A stretch of DNA of 64,000 nucleotides from positions 59,352,987 through 59,416,986 of the forward strand of contig NC_086382.1 in NCBI RefSeq assembly GCF_036588685.1. Reading direction: 5' to 3'. This stretch comes from Mytilus trossulus (taxonomy: Eukaryota > Mollusca > Bivalvia > Mytilida > Mytilidae). Below the pieces are notes generated by a model. It did no database searches, was not told the origin of the DNA, and saw only the letters and a program-made list of their open reading frames with translations. Shown in pieces: positions 24,761 to 35,829 of this stretch (the first letter of the stretch is position 1; each line of letters starts with the position of its first letter). The translations under genes and the position numbers were made by a program.

Positions 24761-25889
24761 CTGATATATTAAACTCATATAGGTTAAGTTAATAAAACAT
24801 TTTTTTATTCCTATTAATATTAAAAACAGGCAGTCATTCAAGGCTAATTAGCTGAGGAAAACGTGATTCCGCCACTATAAAAAAACACCAAGACGACGAA
24901 ACGACAAAAAGTCAACAAAACAATACAAAATAAATTAGTCTATTTCAAAACAAACATTTCATGAACTTATATTGATTGATTTTCATATAAAATCATAAAT
25001 AACATGACCGACATTGACCACGGTTTGTAGAGTAAACAGTTACTGAGCATATATAGCATTAATGAATTGAGAAAATACGTAGTACAAGAATAGATCTGAT
25101 GTCTCGTTGTTTCGTGGTCTCTATGTAGCGTGATCGTGTTAGTGCTGGAGGTCGCGACTCGATTTAGTCCGGGGAAAACGAAGGACGATTGAATGCTGCT
25201 ACTTATTTGCCAATCACGCGGAATTTAAAGATAAGATCAAAGACTGGTCGGCATGGATTTTATTTGTACTGCTACCACCCTGTGAACTAGTACGCTAAAA
25301 TGTAATTCGTTGTGTCCGTCTAGAACCAAGGAGGGTTTAAGATTCATTTCATATGAAACATGTTCTCGTCTATATGCATTTAAGTTGCCTTTGGATGTGA
25401 TGCAGCCATCTATCATTATTATCATGAATGCATACAAATGGTAAATAACACTTTATAAATACCGCTCGTCCGTTGCGCCTTAAGCTACAAAATAGTCTGA
25501 AGGGTGTTAAAATACTGTAATTACAAAATTTGAAAAAAAAAACCGATAACGTCAAATGAAAAATGTAGACAACAACATTTGAGATTTATGTATGCTTATA
25601 TATGCGGATGCAGTCATACATTGATGAATGACTTAGGTTTTTTGTGCAGTGTCCAACAAGAAATAGCATAACACACATAAATATATTGTCCGGTTTGTAT
25701 AGCGGTTTTTTCTCCTAAGGAGTTGATATGGTTTTGTCGAGTTTGACCAGGTTTTATGTATTGAATATAAATGTGAATTAACTGACATTATTTCTTTAAA
25801 CCAAAGCATAATAAAACTATGAAAGGTAATTTAGGAATTTCTTGTCCTAAATGCTTTCGTTGTTCGTACTTTATTTGACCTTTTTAACT

Positions 25890-26115
25890 TATTTTGATTC
25901 GATCGTCACTGATGAGGTTTTTGAAGACGGAACGCGCGTCCGATGCAAATACAAAATTTCAATCCTAGTTTCGATGATGAGTTTAGTTACAACCACTTTG
26001 TCGACGCTACTGCTGTTGGAGGTTTTTTTTATAACCCGAGAGTATCACGAGCGTTACTGGTGAACCTTTGGAAGACGAAGCGCGCATCTCCTGCAAATAC
26101 AAAATTTTAATCCTG
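25890..26115 (-). repeat. Interspersed repeat D, two adjacent reverse copies
   Basis: 'cgtcactgatgaggtttttg' with 'aagacggaacgcgcgtccg' near 25905-25945 and a second 'gaagacgaagcgcgcatc' near 26071 show two decayed copies in the same direction. They create the 70-codon frame at 25851-26063. Confidence 0.6.
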
Positions 26116-27004
26116 GTATGTCACATACATCGTTTGAAATTATAAAATGTGCGAATACTTTTGTTTCCAATATGTGACATACAACAACGGGTATAGTAAA
26201 CACGTACATGGACTCTACATATCTTGCATTAATAAACAATCCATATTTTTCTATAACAGTTCGGGACATACATAGTCACTGCGCAATATATATGTAGATA
26301 AAAATACAATCATGTAAAGCATTTACCATACACAAAAGGAAAACGTTTTAAAAAGAGTATTATTTTTGTCAACAAATACACAAACACAACCACGGGGTGG
26401 GGATTAACTTCGTCTTTGTTTTGGTAGGGATGTGCCATTTTTGCCTAAAAAAAGTACCCATTTTAATATAACATTCACTGAAATTCAGTACCTATAGTTA
26501 AATAAATATTTAGGAAAGAATGACCTATACTTATATACTAATATACAATATCTAAAATTTGACCCATTCTTATATAAGCACTAACTCATCATCACTCATA
26601 CTTTATAAATGTACCAGCTACCCTTAAGTTTTTATATATGACATCGTTTATATATGATATGTAGATCATACCTTAAATCTATATACAGTTATCAAACGTG
26701 AATGCATTTGAATAAAGGATGTCATTTAAAAGGAGGGTCATTTTTATATTAAATCTCGCAAAATTATGAACTATATTTTTGACACATCCCCGTATACTCA
26801 ATAATAGGAAGTTATCACCCCGTAAGCACAACAATTATAGTAAACTGCTTAGATTTATGTATATAAAATACAATCATTTAAAGCATTAACGTTACACAAA
26901 AACAACAATTATATTAAACTGCTTAGATATTGTTGTATATGTAAAATCACTACTAGTATAATGACTGCGTATAGATATTTTTATATAAGACAAATGTACA
27001 TATT

Positions 27005-30000
27005 TTAAAGATTGCAAATTGTACAATTTTCGTTTTTAGGAATGCCGTTTGGTCTACTTTCTCCTCTTCCCATGACAGGTACCCAATTGAAATGTCCTTT
27101 CCGTTTGTTGATTATTTTACAAATATTTATGGCTTCCGTATACAGAACCTCTATTCTAAGACCACTGGAGTGACATACAATTATGTCATTTAATGATTCT
27201 GATTTCTTTATACAGACAAACGGATTATCGTGTATATCGAGTTCCTTTAGACGTTCCTTACAGAAATTATCAGCAGTGGAATCTTTTCTAGTCAGAATCA
27301 CTGTTACATAATGAACTTTATAATGACAATAAAAGTCAGCAAAATAAAGATGTAGATTAAGTTGGAAAAAAAACCTGGCAGAAATATGTAATCTTAGTGG
27401 TCCAAATGGAGAGCAGGGTAGAGGCATATTCGTCTTAGAATCCACAGCTGTACTGAAAAACAAACCATCTAATCGACCGTTTATTACAGAGCAAGGATCA
27501 CCGTTATTATCTTTTGAGTAAGGTTTCATAATTCCCCTATGGTGCTCGGTAATCGAAGCAAAATATTTTTCTGACTTGTTTCTATAGAAATATTCAATCG
27601 GGCGGAATTTGCCTGTCTTTGCTTTTATAAACTGAGTCGTCTTATTATATAGTGTTTCATATTCTGCTTTTGTGAAACCTGAAATTAAAAAAAGGTATTA
27701 TGTATTTTATTAATTCACATATAAAGTCTGGTAAAAGTTAAAAGGATTATTGTTAGTTTGAAACTATAAGATGAAATTACATCTATAAGGGCAAAAGTGC
27801 GCATTTCGTCTATATATAACTCATTATTGGCACCCGAACGAAAGAGTTATTTAAACCAATTATTTCAACGGTGCGAAATACGACATTGGCAATCTTTTAA
27901 AATTCAATCTAGCTTAAATCAATTGAAAAAAGTGTCCATATAATACATTTTCTTATGCAGTGCATGTATGTTAATTGTGTTGAGTTAAGAGTCCTTATTC
28001 TAAAATAAATTGAATATTTGTAAGTTTGAGAAACATCGAAATTTGCTACCTACATTCAGAGACCAACTTACAAATACTGATGTTATATTATTTGAAATAG
28101 AAATGCACTTTGATCATAATTCGGTTCAAGTTTGAAAAAAAATGTCAACCTTGATAAAGTTTGAATCATACATATTGTATATATATAAAAGTCTCCTACT
28201 TACAGGTTTTGAAATTACTAATGCTGGTGTTTATTTCTAATTTAGATATGCGCATCTGCTTGCTGCCTTTCAAAATACACCCAACGATAACCTTAACTTC
28301 ACAAACTGTAGCAACGGGCAAGTCTAAAGGCAATGTAAAGTCCATTTGTTGTCCGACATGAATAAAAACATCAAACCGGTCCTTTGCTTGTTTAAAGAAT
28401 ATTATCCATCTTTTTTCATCTGCGAAGGTTGTGTTATTGTGAAAAGTATATCTTGAAACAGGTATATGGTTAAATTGCAAAGGAAATGTGACCTGGAATG
28501 ACAAAACTATGGTGGCCGGTTAAGGCCATTTCGCGTTTTCGCGTTTTCGCCCATCATATTATATAGGGCGAAAACGCGAAAACGCGAAATCGCGAAGTCG
28601 AAAACGCGAAAACGCGAAAACGCGAAGTCGAAAACGCGAAGTCGAAAACGCGAAAACGCGAAGTCGAAAACGCGAAAACGCGAAATATTTTTTCTTTCCG
28701 ATTTCGCGTTTTCGCGTTTTCGCGTTTTCGACTTCGCGATTTCGCGTTATCGCCTTTTCGCGTTTTCGTGATTTCGCGTTTTCGCGTTTTCGCGTTTTCG
28801 CGATTTCGCGTTTTCGCCTTTTCGCCTTAAATTATAGGTATATTGATCCAATATCCACCCGTTTATAGTATGGATCACATTTCCGACCTTACATTGATTA
28901 CGTGCTACGTGTACAATGTTTCGAGTTCTTTCGGAATTATATTCCAGGTAACTCTCTTCAGAGGTCGTCCGTTTTATTTTTATTTTTTATTTTTATTATT
29001 ATTATTATTTTTATTTTTTATTTTTTATTTTTATTTTTATTTTTATTTTTAAATGTTTGTTTGTTTATTATTTTGTACATTTTATTTATTATTGTACCTT
29101 TTATTTATTATTGTTCGTTTTATCAACGTATGGATAACTGGTTTTGGTTATTGTTTAAGATACGTTTCAATATGCATTTTTCATTGTCAACGCACCTTCC
29201 TTTGGTTTTAGTATAACTGTCTAATTAATTTCTATTGGGAGACATTGATTTATTTCAAGTGTTTCTTAACGATTTCCCCAATGTTCCTGTTTCTTTTGAA
29301 TGCTATTGTGGGTTTTTTATCAAAGAGATTTTTGAACTGTGGGTTGTCTTGAATTAAATGCCAATGTTTTCTTATAATGGTTTGTAAATTTTCCGCATTA
29401 GCGTGGTATTGTGTTATGACAGATATATTATAGTTATCTGTGTTTTTGTTTATTCTTGTTTCTTTGTTTGTTAATTTGTTTAATCTTTCTGTATGGGAAA
29501 TATTTCTTAATATTTTATTTACAAAAGCGATTTTGTAACCTCTTTGTATTAATTTTTCTGTAAATAAGTTTATTCTTTCATTAAAATTGTCAGGATCAGA
29601 GGTATTTCTAAGAATTCGTATTCCTTCACCTTTAATAAAGGATTTAAAACAACTTTTAGCGTGGTTAGAATTTTGGTGTAGATATTGGAATTTTTCAGTT
29701 GGTTTTGTGAAACATCTAATATCTAAGATATTTTCTTTTTGAAATCTCTGTCCTTTATACGTTTCTAAGTCTAGAAATTTCAAACTTTGTCTGTCAATTT
29801 CATAAGTAAATTGCAGTAGGTTGTGGTTTGTGTTTGCTATTTCGAAAAGAAGTTTAACTTCTTCCGTAGTACCTTGAAATAAAATATATCCATCATCCTT
29901 CATACGTTTATGAAATAATATTTTGTTTTTGTGTGGAAAGATGTTTAGAATTTTATTTATATGTTGGTATATAGCTATATAAAATAAAAATAAAACGGAC

Positions 30001-33000
30001 GACCTCTGAAGAGAGTTACCTGGAATATAATTCCGAAAGAACTCGAAACATTGTACACGTAGCACGTAATCAATGTAAGGTCGGAAATGTGATCCATACT
30101 ATAAACGGGTGGATATTGGATCAATATACCTATAATTTAAGGCGAAAAGGCGAAAACGCGAAATCGCGAAAACGCGAAATCGCGAAAACGCGAAAACGCG
30201 AAAAGGCGAAATCGCGAAAACGCGAAAAGGCGAAATCGCGAAAAGGCGAAAACGCGAAATCGCGAAAACGCGAAAACGCGAAAACGCGAAATCGCGAAAA
30301 CGCGAAAAGGCGAAAACGCGAAAAGGCGAAAACGCGAAATCGCGAAGTCGAAAACGCGAAGTCGAAAACGCGAAAACGCGAAGTCGAAAACGCGAAATCG
30401 GAAAGAAAAAATATTTCGCGTTTTCGCGTTTTCGACTTCGCGTTTTCGCGTTTTCGACTTCGCGTTTTCGCGTTTTCGACTTCGCGATTTCGCGTTTTCG
30501 CGTTTTCGCCCTATATAATATGATGGGCGAAAACGCGAAAACGCGAAAACGCGAAATGGCCTTAACCGGCCACCATACAAAACATAATAATTAACCTACA
30601 AATGAAATGGAATCTTTTGGTAAATTATTCGTTTGTTACTGATCTGAAATGACGATCATTCAATTAATTGGCTAAAAAAGAAAAAAAGTTAGATATACTT
30701 TAAGGTCAGAAACCTGTTGTTCAGTGGTTGTCGCTTATTGATGTGGTATATGTGTTTCTTATTTCACGTTTTGTAAATAGATTCGACCGTTGGTTTAATT
30801 GTTTGAATGGTTGTACACAAGACAAATTTTGGGGACCTTTATAGATTTCTATTCTTACTGAGCCGTGTTAAAGACCGTTCTTTGACCTTTGATTGTGTAC
30901 TTTTACAAATTGTGACTTGGATGGATAGTTGTCGCATTTACACTCATACCACATCTTCTTATTTATGTTAAAAAAATGTTATACAGTTTTGAATAAAGTG
31001 ATGATAGTAAAGATTCAGTAATCCGTGTTTAAATACTTTACCGATGTGAACAAAGGATGTGGAAGATACCAAAGGGATATTCAAGACTAAAAAAGGCGAA
31101 GACAAATTGAAAGTGCTATGGTCAATAACATAATACAATTAAAAAAAATCATGCCCAGAAAACACAGCTGAAGAGCAACACAAAAACTACTTGAACTCAG
31201 GGATAAATCTATTCAATTGATGGAAATCAAGGCAACACCCGAACACCTACTTTATCGCAATTTTACAGATCAGAGACTTTTCTGGTGAATGTTTCTAAAA
31301 ACAAAAGACCACACAAACTATCGATAGTCAGTTGAGACATATAGACATCGTATTGGTTAACCAATTAGTGATAACCACTTACAATGTAATGTACATAACA
31401 TGCGGTGAATATAATGAAAGAGGGACGAAAGATAGAAGGGACAGTCAAACTCATATATTGGAAACAAACTGACAACGGCTAAAGATGAAAAGAGAATTAA
31501 ACAAATAATAGTACACAAAACCGAACATAGAATCTATAGGTAAGGCGATACAAACCCCACCAAAAACTGGGGATGATATCAGGTGCTTCGGGAGAATAAA
31601 CAGATCTTGCTCAACATGTTGCACCCGCCGTCTGTGTTATTATTCGGTAAGTCATATTCGTGAAAATAGAACGCGGTTGTAGTTACGACGTAAAGAACAT
31701 ATCAGAAATCATTTGTGAAACGGATATTCCGAAAAGGTCAACCAACTCGTGATAGCGTCCGTTAAAATTAACGAAGGAATTGTTTCAACTTCACCATTTA
31801 GAACTATTGTAGTGTAATAGCTTACTTGTGAGCATAAAGGCTATATACAAACGTCTAGAATTGTATTCCTTCTATGATTGAAAATTATAAATGTATGTGT
31901 ACTAGTATGTTGTTTTATTTAACATGTTACCAAGTATAAAGTTTTGACTTCTTTTAACACAAAAAGGGTCTTGCTAAATGTGATATAAATATTAGAGTTT
32001 CTAATCAGAAATATCATTTTCCTAAAATATCAATATTCCATTGTAAGCATTTTAATTTCTTGATTGGCAACATATTTGCTATTTTTGGAGGACGCAATTT
32101 TAGCAAACAATTGGATTTTCCATAGGAACAAACTGTATCTCTCTTCTTGTTGCCGTGTACCTTTATTCATATTAGGTATACCTCATCTATTTCATCAATC
32201 CTGAGATACAGGATGCAACAGATACAGTAAACTATGAATCATCTCTTAACCTACGTCTACAAATTGACAACGAGGATCGATTGAAAACAAATCTTAACGA
32301 TAAGAGCGATGATTTCATCTCTCCAGTTTTGAACTTTCTGTTTCTAGTTAGCAACAAGGAGCGCCTGTATATAGAGTTTTTATCTCTCAGTTTATTCGAT
32401 ATTCCGGGCTTGTTTTCCTAGCATGATTTCCTTGATAGAGGGTTGCTGCTTACAAGAAATCTGTTATTCCATAGATGATAGCATGTATGTTCCGTACGTC
32501 GTAACTACAATCCTGTCCCCTTTTCCCAAATGTTACTTACCAATCTAGACCTCGCTATTAACGGGGTTGTACTATCATGACCATCACGACTAGTTTAAAA
32601 GAGGGACGAAAGATACCAGAAGGACAGTTAAACTCATAACTGGTGAAATAGGATCTACTTATCATTATTGAACATCCATGTTTGAAAAATATTTTTTCTT
32701 TTTTTATAATTGACATGCAAATTTTTCTCCGTATTTTTAAAATGTTACCTCTGTGATATTTCTTAATGGAAATTGCAAAGACTTTACTTTATTTAACTGC
32801 ATTGGAATATTTGAGTCTTTTCCATTTTTGACCATCGCAACTGAAAATTAAATTAGAGTCAACTATATAAAAATCTCAGCAATCAATTTCTGCAATCTTA
32901 TTTCAAACATTTAAAATACAATTCTTTTAATTATATTTTATTTGAGTTTTTTTTCGCCTGTTACATTAGGCGAAAGTCTTTATCATATTTCACATTTCTA

Positions 33001-33755
33001 ATTGATACAGTTTGCTATTGTCGAGACATTCTATCATACCATTGTACAAGACTTGCGACTGTAAAGTATTTTATTAGCTTTTATGCATATGTAAAAGAAC
33101 TTCCAAACTTTTACCAGCTCTTTTTTTTAGTATTGGAGCTAGTTGTGTGGTTAACCTGTTTTCATTGATATAGCAAATATAAATATATGTATATATCAAT
33201 TTTGTTGTTTATCATGAAAATGGCAAATTTCACAGTTCAGTAATATATAGTGAGATTTATTCAATGGAACCTTTGTGATGTCTGATGCTTGCTTTTTCAA
33301 AGTCAAACGAAACTATATTTTACCTGAAAAGAATGTTCACAACTCCTTTTCAGCATATCATGGTGTATTATAAATAAGATTGATATTGATATTGTTATTG
33401 TTTTTGATTTTCATTCTGAAATCGACACACTTATTAATATTTTAAAACGTTTACCAAAAAATCGTGTGCCTCCATAGGATGAAACCGAGTAAAATTCTTC
33501 CGTCTCGTTTTCTGTTTTCAATCCATAGATATCCAGGTAATAATAATACCCTGATCCCGACACAAAGCTCATTGGTAAGTCATGCTCATTTACTGTGACA
33601 TCAGCTATCATTGTTACTCCACTGATAGATGGTGTATCGGGTCGTAAAATTAGAAGTAAACAGTTATTGTTTTCTGCTCCAGAAACATTGAAATGTATCT
33701 CTCGTTTCCCATCGTCAATTTGCCCATGAAAGATGATTCTATGAGTTTTTGGCAT
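27005..33755 (-). CDS. PHYHIPL: PHYHIP/PHYHIPL-like protein, gene 1 (four exons)
   Basis: Coding exons on the minus strand: 33755-33455 (301 bp, ATG at 33755), 32840-32749 (92), 28492-28204 (289) and 27678-27005 (674, TAA at 27005-27007), giving 451 residues. Junctions are G|gtaaac...cag|TT, GAG|gtaaca...ccag|GTC and T|gtaagt...cag|GT, phases 1, 0, 1. Exon 4 carries the PHYHIP C-terminal domain: FYRNKS, KPYSKDNNGDP, LDGLFFS, LYFADFYCHYKVHYVTV, DNFCKERL, DNPFV and the terminal CTICNL, all lining up with vertebrate PHYHIP. Exons 1 and 2-3 each end in a strand-rich, FN3-like pattern (LPMSFVSGSGY; CEVKVIVG). No signal peptide or membrane segment is seen, so a cytosolic protein is likely. The molecular role of the family is poorly known (named for binding phytanoyl-CoA hydroxylase); a function in mussel is not claimed. 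Intron 2 (4.26 kb) holds a foldback transposon next to the exon 3 acceptor and older RT debris. Confidence 0.85.
28508..28987. repeat. Left arm of the CGAAAACG foldback element
   Basis: Runs from the GGCCGGTTAAGGCC end through CGAAAACG-type repeats (about 28530-28826) to 'gaggtcgtccgttttattt'. A T/A-rich run of TTATT units follows at about 28988-29052, outside the inverted match. Confidence 0.8.
29250..29980 (-). pseudogene. Reverse transcriptase C-terminal fragment inside the foldback element
   Basis: A continuous frame from the inner edge of the right arm to a stop at 29250-29252. It shows a KDDG motif near 29892-29897, matching the YxDD active-site motif C with the tyrosine position changed, then FLDLE, CFTKPT, QYLHQNSNHAKSCFKS, LIQRGY and a final KRNRNIGEIV segment. 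This order (FLDL, KPT, YLH-S-H, GY, RRN) is what I know from Penelope-like RTs and their relatives. The fingers and first palm motifs are absent, as is a following GIY-YIG domain, so it is a 5'-truncated, probably inactive fragment. The frame track continues upstream into the arm, which is not part of the RT. Confidence 0.65.
29981..30577. repeat. Right arm of the CGAAAACG foldback element
   Basis: Inverted partner of 28508-28987, with a longer tandem block (about 30135-30560) in which GCGAAAACGCGAAATC, AAAAGGCG and AAGTCGAAAA variants alternate. The outer end contains the small palindrome around 'cgccctatataatatgatg'. Confidence 0.8.
30700..30965 (-). repeat. Interspersed repeat F (uninterrupted copy)
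   Basis: 'cagtggttgtcgcttattga', 'gaccgttggtttaattg', 'ttggggacctttatag' and 'actcataccacatcttctt' occur in this order. The same family at 35830-36545 is split by a MITE, so this copy serves as the empty-site comparison. Confidence 0.55.
31417..31640 (+). repeat. Interspersed repeat B
   Basis: 'gagggacgaaagatagaagg', 'acagtcaaactcatat', 'aacaaactgacaacgg' and 'aaaactggggatgatatcag', running on to 'ctcaacatgttgcacccg'. Lies in intron 2 of PHYHIP-like gene 1. Confidence 0.6.
31670..31840 (-). pseudogene. Decayed RT-family fragment, reverse orientation
   Basis: 'ggttgtagttacgacgtaa', 'ggtcaaccaactcgtgatag', 'acgaaggaattgtttcaac' and 'cttgtgagca' are the complement of the C-terminal coding region of the RT repeat (compare 51830-51925). 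No intact frame. Confidence 0.5.
32215..32600 (+). pseudogene. Decayed RT-family fragment, plus orientation
   Basis: Translates in pieces to LQIDNEDRLKTNL, DDFISPVLNF and then, after gaps, the 'gatttccttgatagagggtt' and 'ccgtacgtcgtaactacaat' blocks shared with 51710-51830 and 52220-52240. Multiple frameshifts. Lies in intron 2 of PHYHIP-like gene 1. Confidence 0.5.
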
Positions 33756-34237
33756 ATTTCTCCTCTACAACAAAGCTAGAGTTAAGGGAAAATCTTGATC
33801 AATGAGTTTATGCACTACCAAACAACAAAACACTGATTTCAATGCTTTAAGGTAGTTCATCAGGGGTATAGAAAAAGAAAATGACAGAATTTTCCCTTAC
33901 TTTGCAAAAATGAAGATTTTACTCTGCTTTTAAAAAAAATGATAACAGTACGAGTCGTTCAAAATTTGCAAAATTTGCTTAGATTGTATCTATGAGACAA
34001 AAGGAGTAGGTTCGGAAAGGACCGATTTTGGCCTCAAATTTCATGTTCATCTGACGAAAACTTTTGACCACTTTTTAAACAATTAGGTGTCTATTTCATT
34101 TGAATCAATAAGTTTATGTGAAAGATTTTAACTAATTTAGTCATAAAAAACGCACCGATTCAAACTGAATTATGAAAAATCTACCAAATATGCCGAAAAA
34201 TGTCATTTTTCAGATTGTTTTTTGTCAAAAATGACAG

Positions 34238-34336
34238 TGGCTGCATCCGTGTTCATCCTTAACCTTTATATATGTTATGTATTATCATAAAACACAACTT
34301 ACATTTCAATATTAAGGATGAACACGAATGCAGCCA
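34238..34336. repeat. Perfect-like inverted repeat, 25-bp arms, 49-bp loop
   Basis: Left arm 34238-34262 (TGGCTGCATCCGTGTTCATC...) pairs with right arm 34312-34336 with a single mismatch. Flanking bases show weaker pairing (ATGACAG left, CATTTTCG right). Confidence 0.7.
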
Positions 34337-35829
34337 TTTTCGTTTTACACGAAAACCGTCTAAAATTTAACTAAAATGATAGAATTGTGAAGATATCAGT
34401 AATTTAGCATGACTTCATGGAGCTAGTACATTGTATTGTCAAAATCAGCCTAAATTTATGTAGCAGAAACATTCTACTGTCCAATGAATAACTAAGAGTT
34501 TACATTTTAACAATTTTGTAAAACTGCTAAATTTTGGTCTTTCTGGACCTTCTCCTTTTATAAAATAAAATATGAGAAGATAGGTTTTGTAATATATTTT
34601 CAAAAAACTAAAAGAAAAAAGGGTGTTACCGAACTGGTTTTCTTATTTTCTATAATTAAAACTAGAAAATTTCCCCATGTCCAGTATAATACCCGTGAGG
34701 ACTGATTAGAAAAAAGTGAAGTATTTATTTCATGAATCAATTTATATATAACAATTCCGTGATTTATCCATAAGGATGAATTCATAGGTCAGTGAGAGAT
34801 CCGTTTTTTTTTTAAATTGTTGTGATTTGAGTAAACATGTCAATAAAGAGAATAAGTTGAAATATTATAATAAAGAAACGTTATTGAACAAATTAGCTAA
34901 ACAGAATTGATATGATAATTAAATAAGAGAACGATACTTGCGCCATTCGTCTGAATGCCTCCTTTAAAATAATGATAATTTTTTTTACTAATTACCTTAA
35001 TAAGCGATAGTCGGTAGTTAATGAGAAAACCGTATGCCATACGAAATTTACTTCCTCAAATAACAACCGTAAACTGAAGTAGGCATGCGCATCAATAATG
35101 CCATTATACAAGAAAACAGTTTTCAGAAAATCTTGTGACCTGTATGTTAAAATTTGTTAAACAACCGTGGCTACATGAAATCAATACTAGAAAAGAAAAT
35201 ACATTATTTGTTATATTATGCATTGTAGGTGATTTTAATGTATTTTAATATGTAAGTGATAAAAGTAAATACAAACAAAATAAAGTGACATTCTCTTTTG
35301 TAATAAAGGAAACATAAGTTTAGAAATAATTGATAATGCTATTGTAAAAACACGGAAGACGACAAAAAGACTAAAGAAGTTAACAAAACAATACAGAATG
35401 AAAAAAAAATCTAATTGAAACAAATTATATAGCAATAAAGGTTGGCGTAATCCGAACATCAAATATAATAAAAAAGACTAATTTGATTCAATACCACGGT
35501 TTTTAAAGTAAATGATAAATGAGCATATGTTATCATTAATAAATTGAGGATATTACGTTATCCGTATATATACCGCTGGGGTGGTCTCTTTGTTGCTTGT
35601 TTAAATTCGATTCCAGGCGAGATTAAACCAAGGACTTCACAATTGTAATTTGCTGCTTCGCCGCTAATTACGTTATAGTTAAATATACCGGCAAATCTGG
35701 TCAGCAAGGATTCCGAAAGTGTGTCTTTCTATGTTGTAATGTTACACTATTGTTGCAGGTAAGGGTGAATGCTGGTACGTATTAAAACATTTAAACCCGC
35801 TGTATTTGTTTCCCCGTTTCTGAGTCAGG

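Larger units (their letters stand above)
21378..27004. other. Intergenic, repeat-rich, no gene recognised
   Basis: Holds the listed repeats (23086-23230, 23490-23880, 24003-24185, 24285-24760, 25890-26115) and a G13 run at 24265-24277. The stretch 21895-22260 resembles 33850-33990 (both contain 'aaggtag' followed by 'aaaatgaagatt' and 'gagtcgtt'), so it is another dispersed sequence. The remaining DNA shows no coding signal. Confidence 0.5.
28508..30577. mobile_element. Foldback element with CGAAAACG-repeat arms and an internal RT fragment
   Basis: The ends are inverted: TATGGTGGCCGGTTAAGGCC at 28508 and its complement ending at 30577, flanked by CAAAAC on both sides (28502-28507 and 30578-30583), a probable 6-bp target duplication. 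The left arm is about 480 bp (28508-28987) and the right about 597 bp (29981-30577). Each arm has an outer block of short GCGAAAACGC-type repeats, itself arranged as inverted halves around 'aaatattttttctttcc', and an inner unique block of about 150 bp. The arms differ mainly in repeat number. The architecture recalls Drosophila foldback elements, whose long terminal repeats are also built of tandem repeats. It lies in intron 2 of PHYHIP-like gene 1. The 144-147-codon Arg/Lys-rich frames on both strands come from the repeat unit and are not genes. Confidence 0.82.

Noticed and set aside
28530..28826. CRISPR-like short repeats
   Set aside because: Units are contiguous without unique spacers and belong to an inverted transposon arm in a eukaryotic intron.
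28843..29216. Frames with long Phe/Leu/Tyr runs
   Set aside because: Low-complexity TTATT/TTTTA repeat next to the left foldback arm.
30089..30580. Two overlapping 144-147-codon frames, one per strand, rich in Arg/Lys or Phe/Arg repeats
   Set aside because: They are read-through of the CGAAAACG-type tandem repeat of the foldback arm, which happens to lack stop codons on both strands.
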